Below are positions 27,277-36,257 of a stretch of 64,000 bases of DNA, in pieces. Below the pieces are notes generated by a model. That model worked only from the letters and a program-made list of their open reading frames with translations. It was not told the origin of the DNA and did not search any database. Position numbers and translations under genes: made by a program. The stretch's first letter is position 1, and the number at the start of each line of letters is the position of its first letter. The DNA is from Alkalimonas collagenimarina (GTDB lineage: Bacteria > Pseudomonadota > Gammaproteobacteria > Enterobacterales > Alteromonadaceae): the NCBI RefSeq assembly GCF_030717845.1, contig NZ_JAUZVZ010000014.1, positions 44,176-108,175 of the forward strand, read 5' to 3'.

Positions 27277-27468
27277 TATCTATGTCTTTGAAGCATAATT
27301 CATATTTTTGTCACGAGCTTCCAGTGGTATACTTCGTATCCTAACAGCATATAAAAAATATCTCGGGTTATAGGTATTGCCCGACAGAAGGTGGGCTAGT
27401 CAGTTATTGCGGCTAGGGTTATCAATTGAAGCTATGTTCTGGTTGGCTAATTATTATAATGGGTATTT

Positions 27469-29184
27469 ATGTTTCTGATTGATCAGCTGATACTGCTTGG
27501 AGCAGTCTTAGTTTTATTAGGAATTTTATCGAGTAAACTGTCGGCTCGTCTTGGTATGCCAATGCTGGTGTTTTTTTTGCTGATTGGAATGCTGGCTGGT
27601 GAAGAAGGTCTTGGCCGTGTGGTGTTTGACAGCCCTGAGTATGCCCATGCCATGGGAACTTTGGCTTTGGCGCTAATTTTGTTTGACGGTGGTTTGCAAA
27701 CACCGTTCAAAGCGATTAAGCAGGTGTGGAAGCCAGCGTCACTGATGGCTACTTTTGGCGTTTTTTTTACAGCGATCATTACCGGTTATGCTGCCAGCTT
27801 TGTGCTGCCAATTACTATTTGGGAAGGCATGTTATTAGGAGCTATCGTTGGTTCGACTGATGCTGCAGCGGTATTTTCATTGCTGCGTAATGCTGGAATC
27901 AACCTGAGCCTCCGTTTGAAATCAACATTAGAAATTGAAAGTGCATCCAATGATCCAATGGCGATTTTTCTCACCATAGCTTTATTGGAAATTATAGTTA
28001 ATCAACTAGAACCAGGTATCGGCTTGTTGCAGCTTTTTGTTCTGCAGATGGGTGGAGGGGTATTGGTAGGATTGCTTGTGGGTTTTCTAACCATCAAGTT
28101 GGTAAATCGAATTCATTTGCAGACCGGTGGTTTGTACCCTGTGTTGGTAACCAGTGCAGGCTTACTTGCTTTTGGACTTGCTGCAAACTTGGGTGGTAGT
28201 GGCTTTTTGGCAGTTTTTATATGCGGTGTGATGATTGGCAATGAGCGTATTGCTTTCCAGAAAACCACCTTTTTATTCCATGATGGCCTGGCTTGGCTCA
28301 GTCAAATCACGATGTTCGTTATGTTAGGACTTTTAATCAATCCAAGTTCACTTTTGGAGGTGTGGTGGCAGGGGTTATTGATTGCTGCGGTGTTGATTTT
28401 TATCGCTCGACCATTAGTAGTGTTCCCGCTGCTTAAACCATTTGGATTTAATCTTCGTGAACTTACTCTTGTCTCCTGGGTTGGATTGCGAGGCTCAGTG
28501 CCAATCATTTTGGCTATTTTCCCTCTAATGTATGGTTTACCGAATGCAGACCTGATGTTTACTGTGGTATTTTTTGTTGTATTGATTTCGGCAACTTTGC
28601 AAGGTTCGACATTACCCTGGGTGGCAAAACGCCTACGGTTGCTTGAAGATGTACCCGCTAAACCAGCGGCAACGCTGGAGATCACTTCTTTAGGTGATGT
28701 GGATGCAGAAATTGTCGAATACACCTTATCACCGAGATCAAGAGCCGTTGATCGTCGTTTGGCCAGAATGGCTTTACCGGAAGGCGTGGTAGTTGCCATG
28801 ATCACCCGTTCTGACAACGTGATCCCACCAAGAGGTTCAACAGTGTTACAGGCTGGAGATAATTTGTTTGTTGTAGTAAAGCACCAGTTTAAACCAATGC
28901 TTGAGCAAGTATTTTCAGAGCGCGGTTTTACCGCCAGCAATTTTCCCAAGGAGTTACGATTGAAAGGTGCGAGTACAGTCAGTGATATTGAATGGTGCTA
29001 TGAACTTGATTTTCCGCATGAGTTATCCGATCTTACATTGGAAGATCTGGCGAAAAAATCGTTACCTGACCAGTTGGCAGAGAAAGAGGAGTTCAGTATT
29101 GGGTCAACGGTGATACGGGTTGATGAGTTGGTAGGTAATCGTGTTACAACTGTTACACTTAAACCTGCTAATTCTGAAGCTTAA
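27469..29184 (+). CDS. cvrA: Potassium/proton antiporter, CvrA (NhaP2) type
   Basis: The 571-residue protein of the CPA1 family has about twelve membrane segments in residues 1-390. It carries the motifs MLVFFLLIGMLAGEEGLG, GTLALALILFDGG (family Asp) and the AIVGSTDAAAVFSLL and ESASNDPMAIFLT pair of ion-site segments. A cytoplasmic TrkA-C-like regulatory domain follows at about 410-490 (EIVEYTLSPRS, GDNLFVVVK). Related NhaP2/CvrA proteins exchange K+ for H+ and help with volume and pH control. The leader of about 190 bases after the glgP terminator is unusually long. Confidence 0.9.
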   Translation: MFLIDQLILLGAVLVLLGILSSKLSARLGMPMLVFFLLIGMLAGEEGLGRVVFDSPEYAHAMGTLALALILFDGGLQTPFKAIKQVWKPASLMATFGVFFTAIITGYAASFVLPITIWEGMLLGAIVGSTDAAAVFSLLRNAGINLSLRLKSTLEIESASNDPMAIFLTIALLEIIVNQLEPGIGLLQLFVLQMGGGVLVGLLVGFLTIKLVNRIHLQTGGLYPVLVTSAGLLAFGLAANLGGSGFLAVFICGVMIGNERIAFQKTTFLFHDGLAWLSQITMFVMLGLLINPSSLLEVWWQGLLIAAVLIFIARPLVVFPLLKPFGFNLRELTLVSWVGLRGSVPIILAIFPLMYGLPNADLMFTVVFFVVLISATLQGSTLPWVAKRLRLLEDVPAKPAATLEITSLGDVDAEIVEYTLSPRSRAVDRRLARMALPEGVVVAMITRSDNVIPPRGSTVLQAGDNLFVVVKHQFKPMLEQVFSERGFTASNFPKELRLKGASTVSDIEWCYELDFPHELSDLTLEDLAKKSLPDQLAEKEEFSIGSTVIRVDELVGNRVTTVTLKPANSEA

Positions 29185-29208
29185 GGCAGCATAAGCTACC
29201 TTAAGCTT
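29177..29208. terminator. Perfect 10-base inverted repeat at the end of cvrA
   Basis: AAGCTTAAGG and CCTTAAGCTT are perfect inverted copies separated by 12 bases. They overlap the cvrA stop and end eight bases before the convergent rnk stop. This probably folds into a shared terminator or stabilising hairpin. No U-tract follows. Confidence 0.5.
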
Positions 29209-29215
29209 GCTGAAA

Positions 29216-29626
29216 CTAACGGTGGTACTCGCCTTTGCGCTCTGGTTGATCGACCAGTTCAATAATTTCAACCTGATCCAGCTGACCACCCGGCATCGGC
29301 CAATCGATGTGCTGCCCCACCGATAAACCAATTAAAGCGGCACCAACCGGTGCAAAAATCGAGAGGCCATCGCTGATTGCCTCAAGCTCATGCGGGTAAC
29401 ATAGTGTTTTCTCAAACTCTTTACCGCTGCTTTTTAGCTTAAAGCGAACTTTTGAATGCATCGTTACTACATCTGCTGGGACTTGCTCTGGTTCCACTAA
29501 GGTGGCACGCTCCATTTCCAGCAACAATTGCTCATGAACCGGGCTTAATTCTTTGACTTTTGCCAACAGGCCATCAAGGCGATCGTAGTCCACACTTGAA
29601 AGAATAATCGCAGGTTGGTCCGACAT
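29216..29626 (-). CDS. rnk: Nucleoside diphosphate kinase regulator Rnk
   Basis: The 136-residue protein matches Rnk, a GreA/GreB-like RNA-polymerase-binding protein that in E. coli affects nucleoside diphosphate kinase levels. The N-terminal part is a coiled-coil-like segment, and the C-terminal FKBP-like domain has DVVTMHSKVRFK, PVGAALIGLSVG and PMPGGQLDQVEIIEL. A GGAG site precedes the ATG. It converges on cvrA and is insulated from the ydbL run by a terminator. Confidence 0.9.
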   Translation of the reverse strand: MSDQPAIILSSVDYDRLDGLLAKVKELSPVHEQLLLEMERATLVEPEQVPADVVTMHSKVRFKLKSSGKEFEKTLCYPHELEAISDGLSIFAPVGAALIGLSVGQHIDWPMPGGQLDQVEIIELVDQPERKGEYHR

Positions 29627-29644
29627 GGTTATCTCCTGTCACAT

Positions 29645-29670
29645 AAAAAAACCGCCTGCAGAACAGGCGG
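29645..29670 (-). terminator. Intrinsic terminator on the minus strand before rnk
   Basis: A 7-base-pair stem (CCGCCTG/CAGGCGG) with a short loop is followed on the minus strand by a run of seven U. It stands between ydbL and rnk and would end transcripts coming from the ydbH-ynbE-ydbL operon. Confidence 0.8.
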
Positions 29671-29758
29671 AGGATAAACACTATATTGGACCAATGATGG
29701 AAAATAGCAAGAGCTCTTAAATAAAACATATTAAATGTTTAGCTGAGGATACAACAAG

Positions 29759-29784
29759 CCATCGGCAGGCTTATCTGCCGATGG
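29759..29784. terminator. Long hairpin just downstream of ydbL
   Basis: CCATCGGCAG and CTGCCGATGG form a perfect 10-base-pair stem around GCTTAT, 12 bases beyond the ydbL stop. There is no U-tract on either side. It may protect the operon transcript 3' end or assist the terminator about 90 bases further on. Confidence 0.5.
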
Positions 29785-29795
29785 GGTAGGCAAGC

Positions 29796-30149
29796 TTAAC
29801 GTTTTCTAACCCATTGGCCATCCAGCAAAATAAACTGACCGGTGGGTGTACGTTCAATAGCTCGCTGTCCTGCACGAGCTTCAACATCAGCTACGGCAAT
29901 GTTATTGTCGCGTGCAATACGTGCATATTCAGCGCGGCGGGCATCGTTAATCAGCTCGACGATCTGACGATTTTCAGCACTATCCTGAACGGTGCCAAGG
30001 TATCCATTAATTTGTTCACCAATTAGCCCTTGCTCTTTGGCCGGACCCAGAGCATTCATGGCTTGCTGTAAATTCATGGCCAGTACAGGCATTGCAATCA
30101 GCAACAGTAGGCATGCCATCAGGGTGCGAAAAGATGCGGATGTTTTCAT
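29796..30149 (-). CDS. ydbL: YdbL family periplasmic protein (DUF1318)
   Basis: The 117-residue protein begins with a signal peptide (LMACLLLLIAMPVLA, predicted cleavage near residue 24-25). The mature part contains NLQQAMNALGPAKEQGLIGE, DARRAEYARIARDNNI and a C-terminal YdbL signature, RTPTGQFILLDGQW. In E. coli, YdbL works in the periplasm with the lipoprotein YnbE and the AsmA-like bridge YdbH. The ATG at 30149 has GGAGAG upstream; an extended frame upstream lacks this. It is the last gene of the trio. Confidence 0.92.
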   Translation of the reverse strand: MKTSASFRTLMACLLLLIAMPVLAMNLQQAMNALGPAKEQGLIGEQINGYLGTVQDSAENRQIVELINDARRAEYARIARDNNIAVADVEARAGQRAIERTPTGQFILLDGQWVRKR

Positions 30150-30159
30150 GGTGCTCTCC

Positions 30160-30354
30160 TTAAAATAAGCCACTGGAATCACTGAACAACTGATCAAGTT
30201 CACGGTCTACCCGGATCAAGATTTCATGCTCAATTTTCACATTCAGATTGATGGTAATGGGTTCACTGGGCGCCGCTACTTGCACGGTCGGCGTGCAAGC
30301 AGTCAGAGCGAATAAGCCCAACGATATGAGCGGTACAACGATTTTGTGATGCAT
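30160..30354 (-). CDS. ynbE: YnbE family outer-membrane lipoprotein
   Basis: The 64-residue protein has a lipoprotein signal with the lipobox ALTAC (lipid-anchored Cys near residue 20). A short mature part contains TVQVAAPSEPITINLNVKIE and HEILIRVDREL. It matches YnbE, which forms a beta-strand complex with the C-terminus of YdbH in E. coli and is thought to link that bridge to the outer membrane. It lies 10 bases before ydbL and 21 after ydbH. The tiny length is usual. Confidence 0.9.
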   Translation of the reverse strand: MHHKIVVPLISLGLFALTACTPTVQVAAPSEPITINLNVKIEHEILIRVDRELDQLFSDSSGLF

Positions 30355-30375
30355 GGTGTTTCCTCCCTAGAGCCG

Positions 30376-33003
30376 CTACGGTTGCTGTAACCGTTGCTGG
30401 ATCCGTTTTTGTATAACGTCATTTAATTGATTGGTCAGCTGTAAACTGGTGATTAGTGCCGGAATATCTTCCTCCAGGGTAATGTTAAAATGAACAGGCC
30501 GTCCTTGCTCCAAACTTGGATTACGGCCTTGCAGCCGCAATGCTAAAATCAATTTGCCATCTGGAGTGTAGCTGACTTCAGTATCCAGTACGGTGTAGTG
30601 AAAATCATCCAGCGCATTGATAATTAACTTCATACCCGGGTTACTGGCTGCCATGCCCTGAGCTTGTGGCGAGCGATAACTGAGCTGGCCACCAGGCTCT
30701 GCTGCCTTAAGTTGCCCTTGAACCACCTCAAAGCCTTTACCCGACAGAACCAGTGGCACCTGACCATTGATCAAGCCTTGACCGGTAAGATCAGAGGTTG
30801 GATGCTGGGTCAGCAGTTGCTGCAAATCAAGCTGTTCAATCTGAAGTAACAATGTCCATTCGGACTGGCTGAGATCGTAGCTTTGCTGTGGCAGACTAAC
30901 ACGGCCATTAAATAGCCCCAGTTGGTTTTCTAGCAGTTGCAGACGGCCAGACAACGGGGTATCCCAATAGGCCTGATACTGAGCAGCTACGCTCAATGGT
31001 CCGGCTACGATGCCTTGTTCTATCTGCTCTATCTTCAAGCCGGGCGTTGTTATTTGCAACTGCTCGGTATCGGCTTCAAGTAGAAGTTGGCTACTCAGGC
31101 TGGTAAAGGTAGTGGTGTCATAAAAACCACTCACATCGACTAGATTGCTGTCGCTATGAAGTTGCCAACTGGCATCACTCAATGACAAGCTAAGCTGTCC
31201 CTGATGACGAATTCTGCCGCGCTGTAAAGTAAGTAGCTCAGGCCAGTCAGCCATCGTGGTTGCTAAGGTATTGCCCGCCAGGAGAAAAATATCAGCCAGT
31301 TGCCATTCCAGCTGTAGCTGTGTCGAATTGGCAGTAAGCTTCTGCTGCAATTCAAGGCCAGAAGAAAGCTCCAGCATACCCCCAATATCTGCTTGCCATT
31401 GGTGAGGGCTTTGAACAGCAGATAGCTTGCCTTGCCAGTGCCAGTCTAGCGGCTTTAGCAATGGGTGTTGCAGCTGTTCGGCATGGATGCTGTGTTGACT
31501 ATTCATCTGGAGCTGCGTTTGTTCGGTACCGATATCCGCTAGCTGCAAGCTTACTTCCTGCCACAGCCACTCCAGGCGAGGCACTAGCAGTTCTAGTTCA
31601 GCATTCGACAAGGCTGCTTGGAGACGAATTGGTTTTTTGCTTTGTAATGAGAGTGCTTTGCCAGAGAGGTAACCGGTTAGTTCTGCATCTAGTTGTAACG
31701 CATTCAGTTTCCAGTCGTCGATTTGAAGCTGGTTTTGCCGTAGCTTTACCTGCAGCTGCTCAATGGTGGCATGCTGTTTTAACAGGTCTAGTTCAAAAGC
31801 GGCGACCAGCTGATAGTGTTGATCAGCCGAAAAGAGGCGTAGTTGAAGTGGCAAGGCTTCCAGGCTTAACGCCGTACTTTGTTGGCTGCTCAGGCTCCAG
31901 TAGAAACTTTGCGGCTTCACGCCACTTTGATGAAGTGCCTCAGGCCACGCCAACTCAGTCAATTGTCCACCTGCGGCTAACCTAAAAGGCGCTAACTGTC
32001 CCTGATGGAATTGCGCTTCAGCCTGTATTTCGGCAGTCAGTAAGCCAATGGTGGGTAAATACATTGGACTTGGGCTACTGAGCTGCAACTGCCAATCACC
32101 AGTCAATTGCTGCCATGCTTGCTGAGTCAGTTCTGCCGGCACCACAAACTGCCAGTTGCTGCTGGCGGAAACGGGTTGTTGGAACTGCTCCAGCCAAGAG
32201 TCGGGTAACTCAAGTTGCCATCGCTCGAGTTGGCTGAGCAGCCAGTCGGGCAGGGGCTGAACCATTAGATCCAACTCGCCTTGCCATTGGGTTTGCTCCA
32301 TGATTTCAGCTGTGGCTTGTCCTGTCAGGACATTCTCTGTTGATGCATCTTCCGTTGAGTTGTATTGTACCAAGGCACTGTCAAACTGTAGTTCCAACCA
32401 GTCGGCAACACTCAATTGCAGCGCCAGCTCCGGCCATTCTTGCTGCAACCGATAGACAAGATGCACCTTTATTTGTTCATTCATCGATTGGCTGGGATCC
32501 TGCAGCTGCAGTTGCGCGGTTAGATTGTCATCTTGAGTTAATTGCAGGCTACCTGCATATAAGCAACGACTGCCGCCGCAGGGTAAGTCCATCTCAAGTT
32601 GCGAAATTCGTGTTTGCTGTGGTAGCCAGGCAGGCCACTGCCAGTCTTGGGGTAACTGCCATTGCGCTTTATCTGCTGTTGTTGTTTCAGTAGGCGTAGG
32701 AAAGTTAGCTAGCTGCATCACCAACTGTTGCAGTTCAAGCACTTGCAATTGAGGGCGGAAATTTTGCCACAGCCAGCTTAGCTGAACATCCTGTAACTGC
32801 ACATTCAACGGTTGTTGTTCCAGCATTATTTCAAAGTGCAGGTAGTCCAGTTGCAGCTGTTTCCAACCAATGGATTGGATCTGATAGTCTAACTGCTGTA
32901 CGGGAAGTTGTTTGATTTGATGTTGCAGCCAAAAGAACAGGGCCAGCAGCAAAAAAAGCAGCACGGTAAGTGTCAAACTGGCAATCCGTAGAAATCGACG
33001 CAT
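30376..33003 (-). CDS. ydbH: AsmA-like intermembrane lipid transport protein YdbH
   Basis: The 875-residue protein, near the 879 of E. coli YdbH, has an N-terminal membrane anchor (LTLTVLLFLLLALFFWLQ, residues 12-29). A long periplasmic domain follows, built of repeating beta-strands rich in glutamine and leucine. The C-terminal GQLSYRSPQAQGMA and DTEVSYTPDGKLILALRLQG stretches are typical. YdbH, TamB and YhdP act partly redundantly in phospholipid transport between the membranes. It heads the ydbH-ynbE-ydbL operon. Its high glutamine content matches other proteins here, so there is no sign of transfer. Confidence 0.9.
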   Translation of the reverse strand: MRRFLRIASLTLTVLLFLLLALFFWLQHQIKQLPVQQLDYQIQSIGWKQLQLDYLHFEIMLEQQPLNVQLQDVQLSWLWQNFRPQLQVLELQQLVMQLANFPTPTETTTADKAQWQLPQDWQWPAWLPQQTRISQLEMDLPCGGSRCLYAGSLQLTQDDNLTAQLQLQDPSQSMNEQIKVHLVYRLQQEWPELALQLSVADWLELQFDSALVQYNSTEDASTENVLTGQATAEIMEQTQWQGELDLMVQPLPDWLLSQLERWQLELPDSWLEQFQQPVSASSNWQFVVPAELTQQAWQQLTGDWQLQLSSPSPMYLPTIGLLTAEIQAEAQFHQGQLAPFRLAAGGQLTELAWPEALHQSGVKPQSFYWSLSSQQSTALSLEALPLQLRLFSADQHYQLVAAFELDLLKQHATIEQLQVKLRQNQLQIDDWKLNALQLDAELTGYLSGKALSLQSKKPIRLQAALSNAELELLVPRLEWLWQEVSLQLADIGTEQTQLQMNSQHSIHAEQLQHPLLKPLDWHWQGKLSAVQSPHQWQADIGGMLELSSGLELQQKLTANSTQLQLEWQLADIFLLAGNTLATTMADWPELLTLQRGRIRHQGQLSLSLSDASWQLHSDSNLVDVSGFYDTTTFTSLSSQLLLEADTEQLQITTPGLKIEQIEQGIVAGPLSVAAQYQAYWDTPLSGRLQLLENQLGLFNGRVSLPQQSYDLSQSEWTLLLQIEQLDLQQLLTQHPTSDLTGQGLINGQVPLVLSGKGFEVVQGQLKAAEPGGQLSYRSPQAQGMAASNPGMKLIINALDDFHYTVLDTEVSYTPDGKLILALRLQGRNPSLEQGRPVHFNITLEEDIPALITSLQLTNQLNDVIQKRIQQRLQQP

Positions 33004-33090
33004 AGCAACCCATAATCGATTGATTCAATTCAGCATACCTATAAGATTCTGAACAGGCAATGAACTAAAGCTGAAACTCAGTTGTACTTT

Positions 33091-33105
33091 GTTACACATT
33101 GTAAC
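33091..33105. promoter_or_regulatory. 15-base palindrome upstream of ydbH
   Basis: GTTACACATTGTAAC is a perfect palindrome with 5-base arms in the 299-base gap between the divergent ydbH and the M16 protease gene. It lies about 90 bases before the ydbH start. It could be a regulator site, but I cannot name the protein. The rest of the gap shows AT-rich, promoter-like DNA and no gene. Confidence 0.3.
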
Positions 33106-33302
33106 CTTAACAACTTAAAAGCTCTGTGATTAAATAATTGCGATTTTGTAAGCCCGCCACTGTGATCATCGAGCGTGGTTAAGTACAGCAATGGAGCGCA
33201 GTGCTGTGGTAGCGCAGTATGCTTTCTTTATTGAACTATCGTCATTAAACCGTCGTTATTGAATCTGCTTTTATTGTGTAGTCTGTTTAAACTGAGAATA
33301 GT

Positions 33303-36161
33303 ATGGAGAGCCCTTTGAAATTATCCAAATTAAACATCGCCCTTGTGGTTGCTGCCGGTATCACGGCTTGTAGTAGCCAGCAAGCACCGAGTGGTTCGTT
33401 GCCAGCCGGTGTAACCTTTATTGAGCAGCATCAACCCCAAGGTGATGTTGTAGCCATTCCGTATCAGAAGTTTGAATTGGCCAATGGACTGACAGTCATT
33501 GTGCATGAAGATCACTCCGATCCTTTAGTACACGTCGATGTGACCTACCATGTCGGCTCTGCGCGTGAAGAGTTAGGCAAGTCTGGTTTTGCTCATTTCT
33601 TTGAGCACATGATGTTTCAAGGCTCTGAAAACGTGGCGGATGAAGAGCATTTTCGTATTGTAACTGAGGCAGGAGGTACCTTAAATGGCACCACCAATGC
33701 TGATCGCACCAATTACTTTCAGACGGTACCGGTCAATCAACTGGAAAAAATGTTGTGGTTAGAAGCCGACCGTATGGGCTTCTTTCTTGATGCCGTGACC
33801 CAAGAGCAATTTGATATTCAGCAGGCGACGGTTAAAAATGAGCGTGGCCAGATGGTTGATAACCGCCCTTATGGTCGTTTATGGGAGCGCGTGTCTCAGG
33901 CTAAGTATGAGTTCGGCCATCCTTACTCATGGCCAGTGATCGGCCATATGGATGATATCGATCGCACTACCATGGACGATTTGAAAAACTTTTTCCTGCG
34001 TTGGTACGGCCCTAACAATGCCACTCTGACCATTGGTGGGGCGGTGACCACGAAAGAAGTGCTTGAGTTAGCAGAAAAATACTTCGGCTCCATCCCTCGC
34101 GGGCCTGAAGTAGAGGCTATGGCTAAATCACCGGCGCAACTGCAGGAAAATCGCTATATTTCGATGGAAGATAACGTGCATTTACCACTGGTATTTATCA
34201 GTGTGCCTACGGTCTATGCTGGCCACCCTGATGCACCGGCACTCAATGTGTTGGCTGATATTCTTGGATCCGGCAATAACTCCATGTTGTATCAAAGCTT
34301 GGTTCGGCCAAGCCTTGCTGTGCAAGCAAGCGCAGGGCACAACTGCATGGAGTTGGCGTGTAATTTCACTATGATGGCATTGGCTCATCCGGCAGCGGGT
34401 AAAAACTTGGCTGATATTGAAGCCATTATCCGGCAGAATCTGGCGGCGATAGAAGAGCGGGGAGTCAATGATGATGATTTAAATCGGGCCATTGCCGCCA
34501 TTGAAGCACGCAGTATTTTTGGTTTGCAAAGTGTAGCTGGCAAAGTGAGCCAATTGGCTTATAACCAAACCTTTTTTAACCAACCTGATCGTATTGCTGA
34601 TATTTTACAAGCTTATCAATCGGTGACTGAAGACGATGTCATGCGTGTGTATCGCCAGTATGTGCAAGATAAGCCAGGTGTCATTATGAGTGTGGTGCCG
34701 CGCGGCCAGACACACTTGATTGCTGCGGAAGATAATTATACTCCTCGTGTTTATGATCCTGAGGTGGATGGAACTGAATCGAAGTTAGCTGATTTGCCGA
34801 TGCGCCGTGCCACCGATACGTTCGATCGCAGCATTCAACCTGAAGCTGCGGCCAATCCTGCAGTGATGGTGCCAGATACCTGGAGCATGACCCTGGCCAA
34901 TGGCATCGAGGTGCTGGCCACTGAGAATGATGAAACACCGACCAGTTCACTATTGCTGAAGATCCCAGCCGGAAGCTATTACAACACAACTGAGCAGGCG
35001 GGTCTGGCATCTATGCTGGCGTCGATGCTGAACGAAAGCACTGAAAATTACAGCACTGAAGACATGAGTATGGCGCTTGAGTTGCTGGGGAGTTCTGTGC
35101 GGATCAGTGCTGGTGATAAAGATATTAATGTCTTTGTTTCCAGCTTAACATCGAATTTGCCTCAAACACTGGCGCTAGTGGAAGAGAAGCTGCGTCGTCC
35201 TGCCTTTACTGAGGAAGACTTCAATCGTCTTAAACAACAACAATTGCAAGGTCTTGAGCACAGTTTGAAAGATGGTGGCTACCTGGCTAGTAACGCTTAT
35301 CGCCAATTGATGTATGGTGATCATAGTATGGCGATGCCGAGTGGTGGCACCATCGATACCATCACTGACATGACGTTGCAGGATGTTCAGGCGTTTTATC
35401 AACAACAGTTTAAACCAGCTGGCGGTTCACTCATCGCTGTGAGTAACTTATCACAGTCTGAGTTGACTCCTGTTTTAACCAGCTTCTTAAGTGATTGGCA
35501 AGGCAGTGCCGAGTCTTTGGCCTTTGAAGCGCCTTGGCCTGAAGTCGATACAGCAACGGTATATTTAGTGCACAAAGACGACTCGCCTCACTCAGAAATC
35601 CGTATCGGTCGTCGCGCACTAACGCGCGATCTAACCGGTGATTTTTATGAGGCTTACTTGATGAACTTTGTCCTGGGAGGCAACTTCAACAGCCGGATCA
35701 ACCTAAACTTGCGCGAAGATAAAGGCTATACCTATGGCGCCCGAAGTGGTTTCTCAGGCAATGAATTTGCTGGTGTCTTTACCGCATCTGCTTCGGTACG
35801 TGCTGATGTCACTGCGGCATCCATTGAAGAGTTTATCTATGAACTAAACCGTTTTCGCACCGATGGTATTACGGATGAGGAACTGGCCTTTATGCGCAGC
35901 GCAGTGAATCAATCCGAAGCGTTACGTTATGAAACACCGAATGCCAAGCTAGGTTTTATGGCTCAGATGCAGGAGTTTAATGCCGGCCCTGAGTTCACCC
36001 GTGAGCGTAACCACATAGTCGAAACCATTAGTCAGCAGCGCATTAATGAGTTGGCGGCTCAGTATCTTGATCCAGCAGAGATGGTCATTGTGGTCGTGGG
36101 CGATGTGGAGTTGGTGCGTCCTCAGCTGGAAGCACTGGGTTACCCCATAGTCGAAATGTAA
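33303..36161 (+). CDS. Two-domain M16 family zinc protease, lipoprotein
   Basis: The 952-residue protein has a lipoprotein signal (VVAAGITACSS, Cys23). The first M16 module carries the inverted zinc site HFFEH (His98, Glu101, His102) with the third ligand Glu180 in KNERGQM. A second, inactive M16 half begins near residue 525 and ends with the family NLREDKGYTYGARSGFSG near 800. It is related to periplasmic pitrilysin-like proteases of the PqqL type, which degrade peptides or iron-carrying protein fragments. The substrate is unknown. It is monocistronic. Confidence 0.9.
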   Translation: MESPLKLSKLNIALVVAAGITACSSQQAPSGSLPAGVTFIEQHQPQGDVVAIPYQKFELANGLTVIVHEDHSDPLVHVDVTYHVGSAREELGKSGFAHFFEHMMFQGSENVADEEHFRIVTEAGGTLNGTTNADRTNYFQTVPVNQLEKMLWLEADRMGFFLDAVTQEQFDIQQATVKNERGQMVDNRPYGRLWERVSQAKYEFGHPYSWPVIGHMDDIDRTTMDDLKNFFLRWYGPNNATLTIGGAVTTKEVLELAEKYFGSIPRGPEVEAMAKSPAQLQENRYISMEDNVHLPLVFISVPTVYAGHPDAPALNVLADILGSGNNSMLYQSLVRPSLAVQASAGHNCMELACNFTMMALAHPAAGKNLADIEAIIRQNLAAIEERGVNDDDLNRAIAAIEARSIFGLQSVAGKVSQLAYNQTFFNQPDRIADILQAYQSVTEDDVMRVYRQYVQDKPGVIMSVVPRGQTHLIAAEDNYTPRVYDPEVDGTESKLADLPMRRATDTFDRSIQPEAAANPAVMVPDTWSMTLANGIEVLATENDETPTSSLLLKIPAGSYYNTTEQAGLASMLASMLNESTENYSTEDMSMALELLGSSVRISAGDKDINVFVSSLTSNLPQTLALVEEKLRRPAFTEEDFNRLKQQQLQGLEHSLKDGGYLASNAYRQLMYGDHSMAMPSGGTIDTITDMTLQDVQAFYQQQFKPAGGSLIAVSNLSQSELTPVLTSFLSDWQGSAESLAFEAPWPEVDTATVYLVHKDDSPHSEIRIGRRALTRDLTGDFYEAYLMNFVLGGNFNSRINLNLREDKGYTYGARSGFSGNEFAGVFTASASVRADVTAASIEEFIYELNRFRTDGITDEELAFMRSAVNQSEALRYETPNAKLGFMAQMQEFNAGPEFTRERNHIVETISQQRINELAAQYLDPAEMVIVVVGDVELVRPQLEALGYPIVEM

Positions 36162-36206
36162 AACTGTAGAGATGTAAAACTTCAGGAATGCAGTTTTATA
36201 TCGCAT

Positions 36207-36239
36207 AAAAAACGCCGGGCAGACTGCCCGGCGTTTTTG
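36207..36239. terminator. Strong bidirectional terminator
   Basis: AACGCCGGGCA and TGCCCGGCGTT form an 11-base-pair GC-rich stem with the loop GAC, flanked by A-tracts and T-tracts. It can end both the M16 gene and the convergent lipoprotein gene. Confidence 0.92.
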
Positions 36240-36257
36240 TTATAGCTTCATCAGCGC

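Noticed and set aside
28302..28949. A 215-codon open frame on the minus strand inside cvrA
   Set aside because: It lies wholly antisense to a well-matched antiporter gene, its protein has low-complexity, asparagine- and threonine-rich sequence with no domain, and no ribosome-binding site supports it.
31461..31985. A 174-codon plus-strand frame inside ydbH
   Set aside because: It is antisense to ydbH, which matches its family end to end. The frame is an effect of the glutamine- and leucine-rich codons of ydbH.
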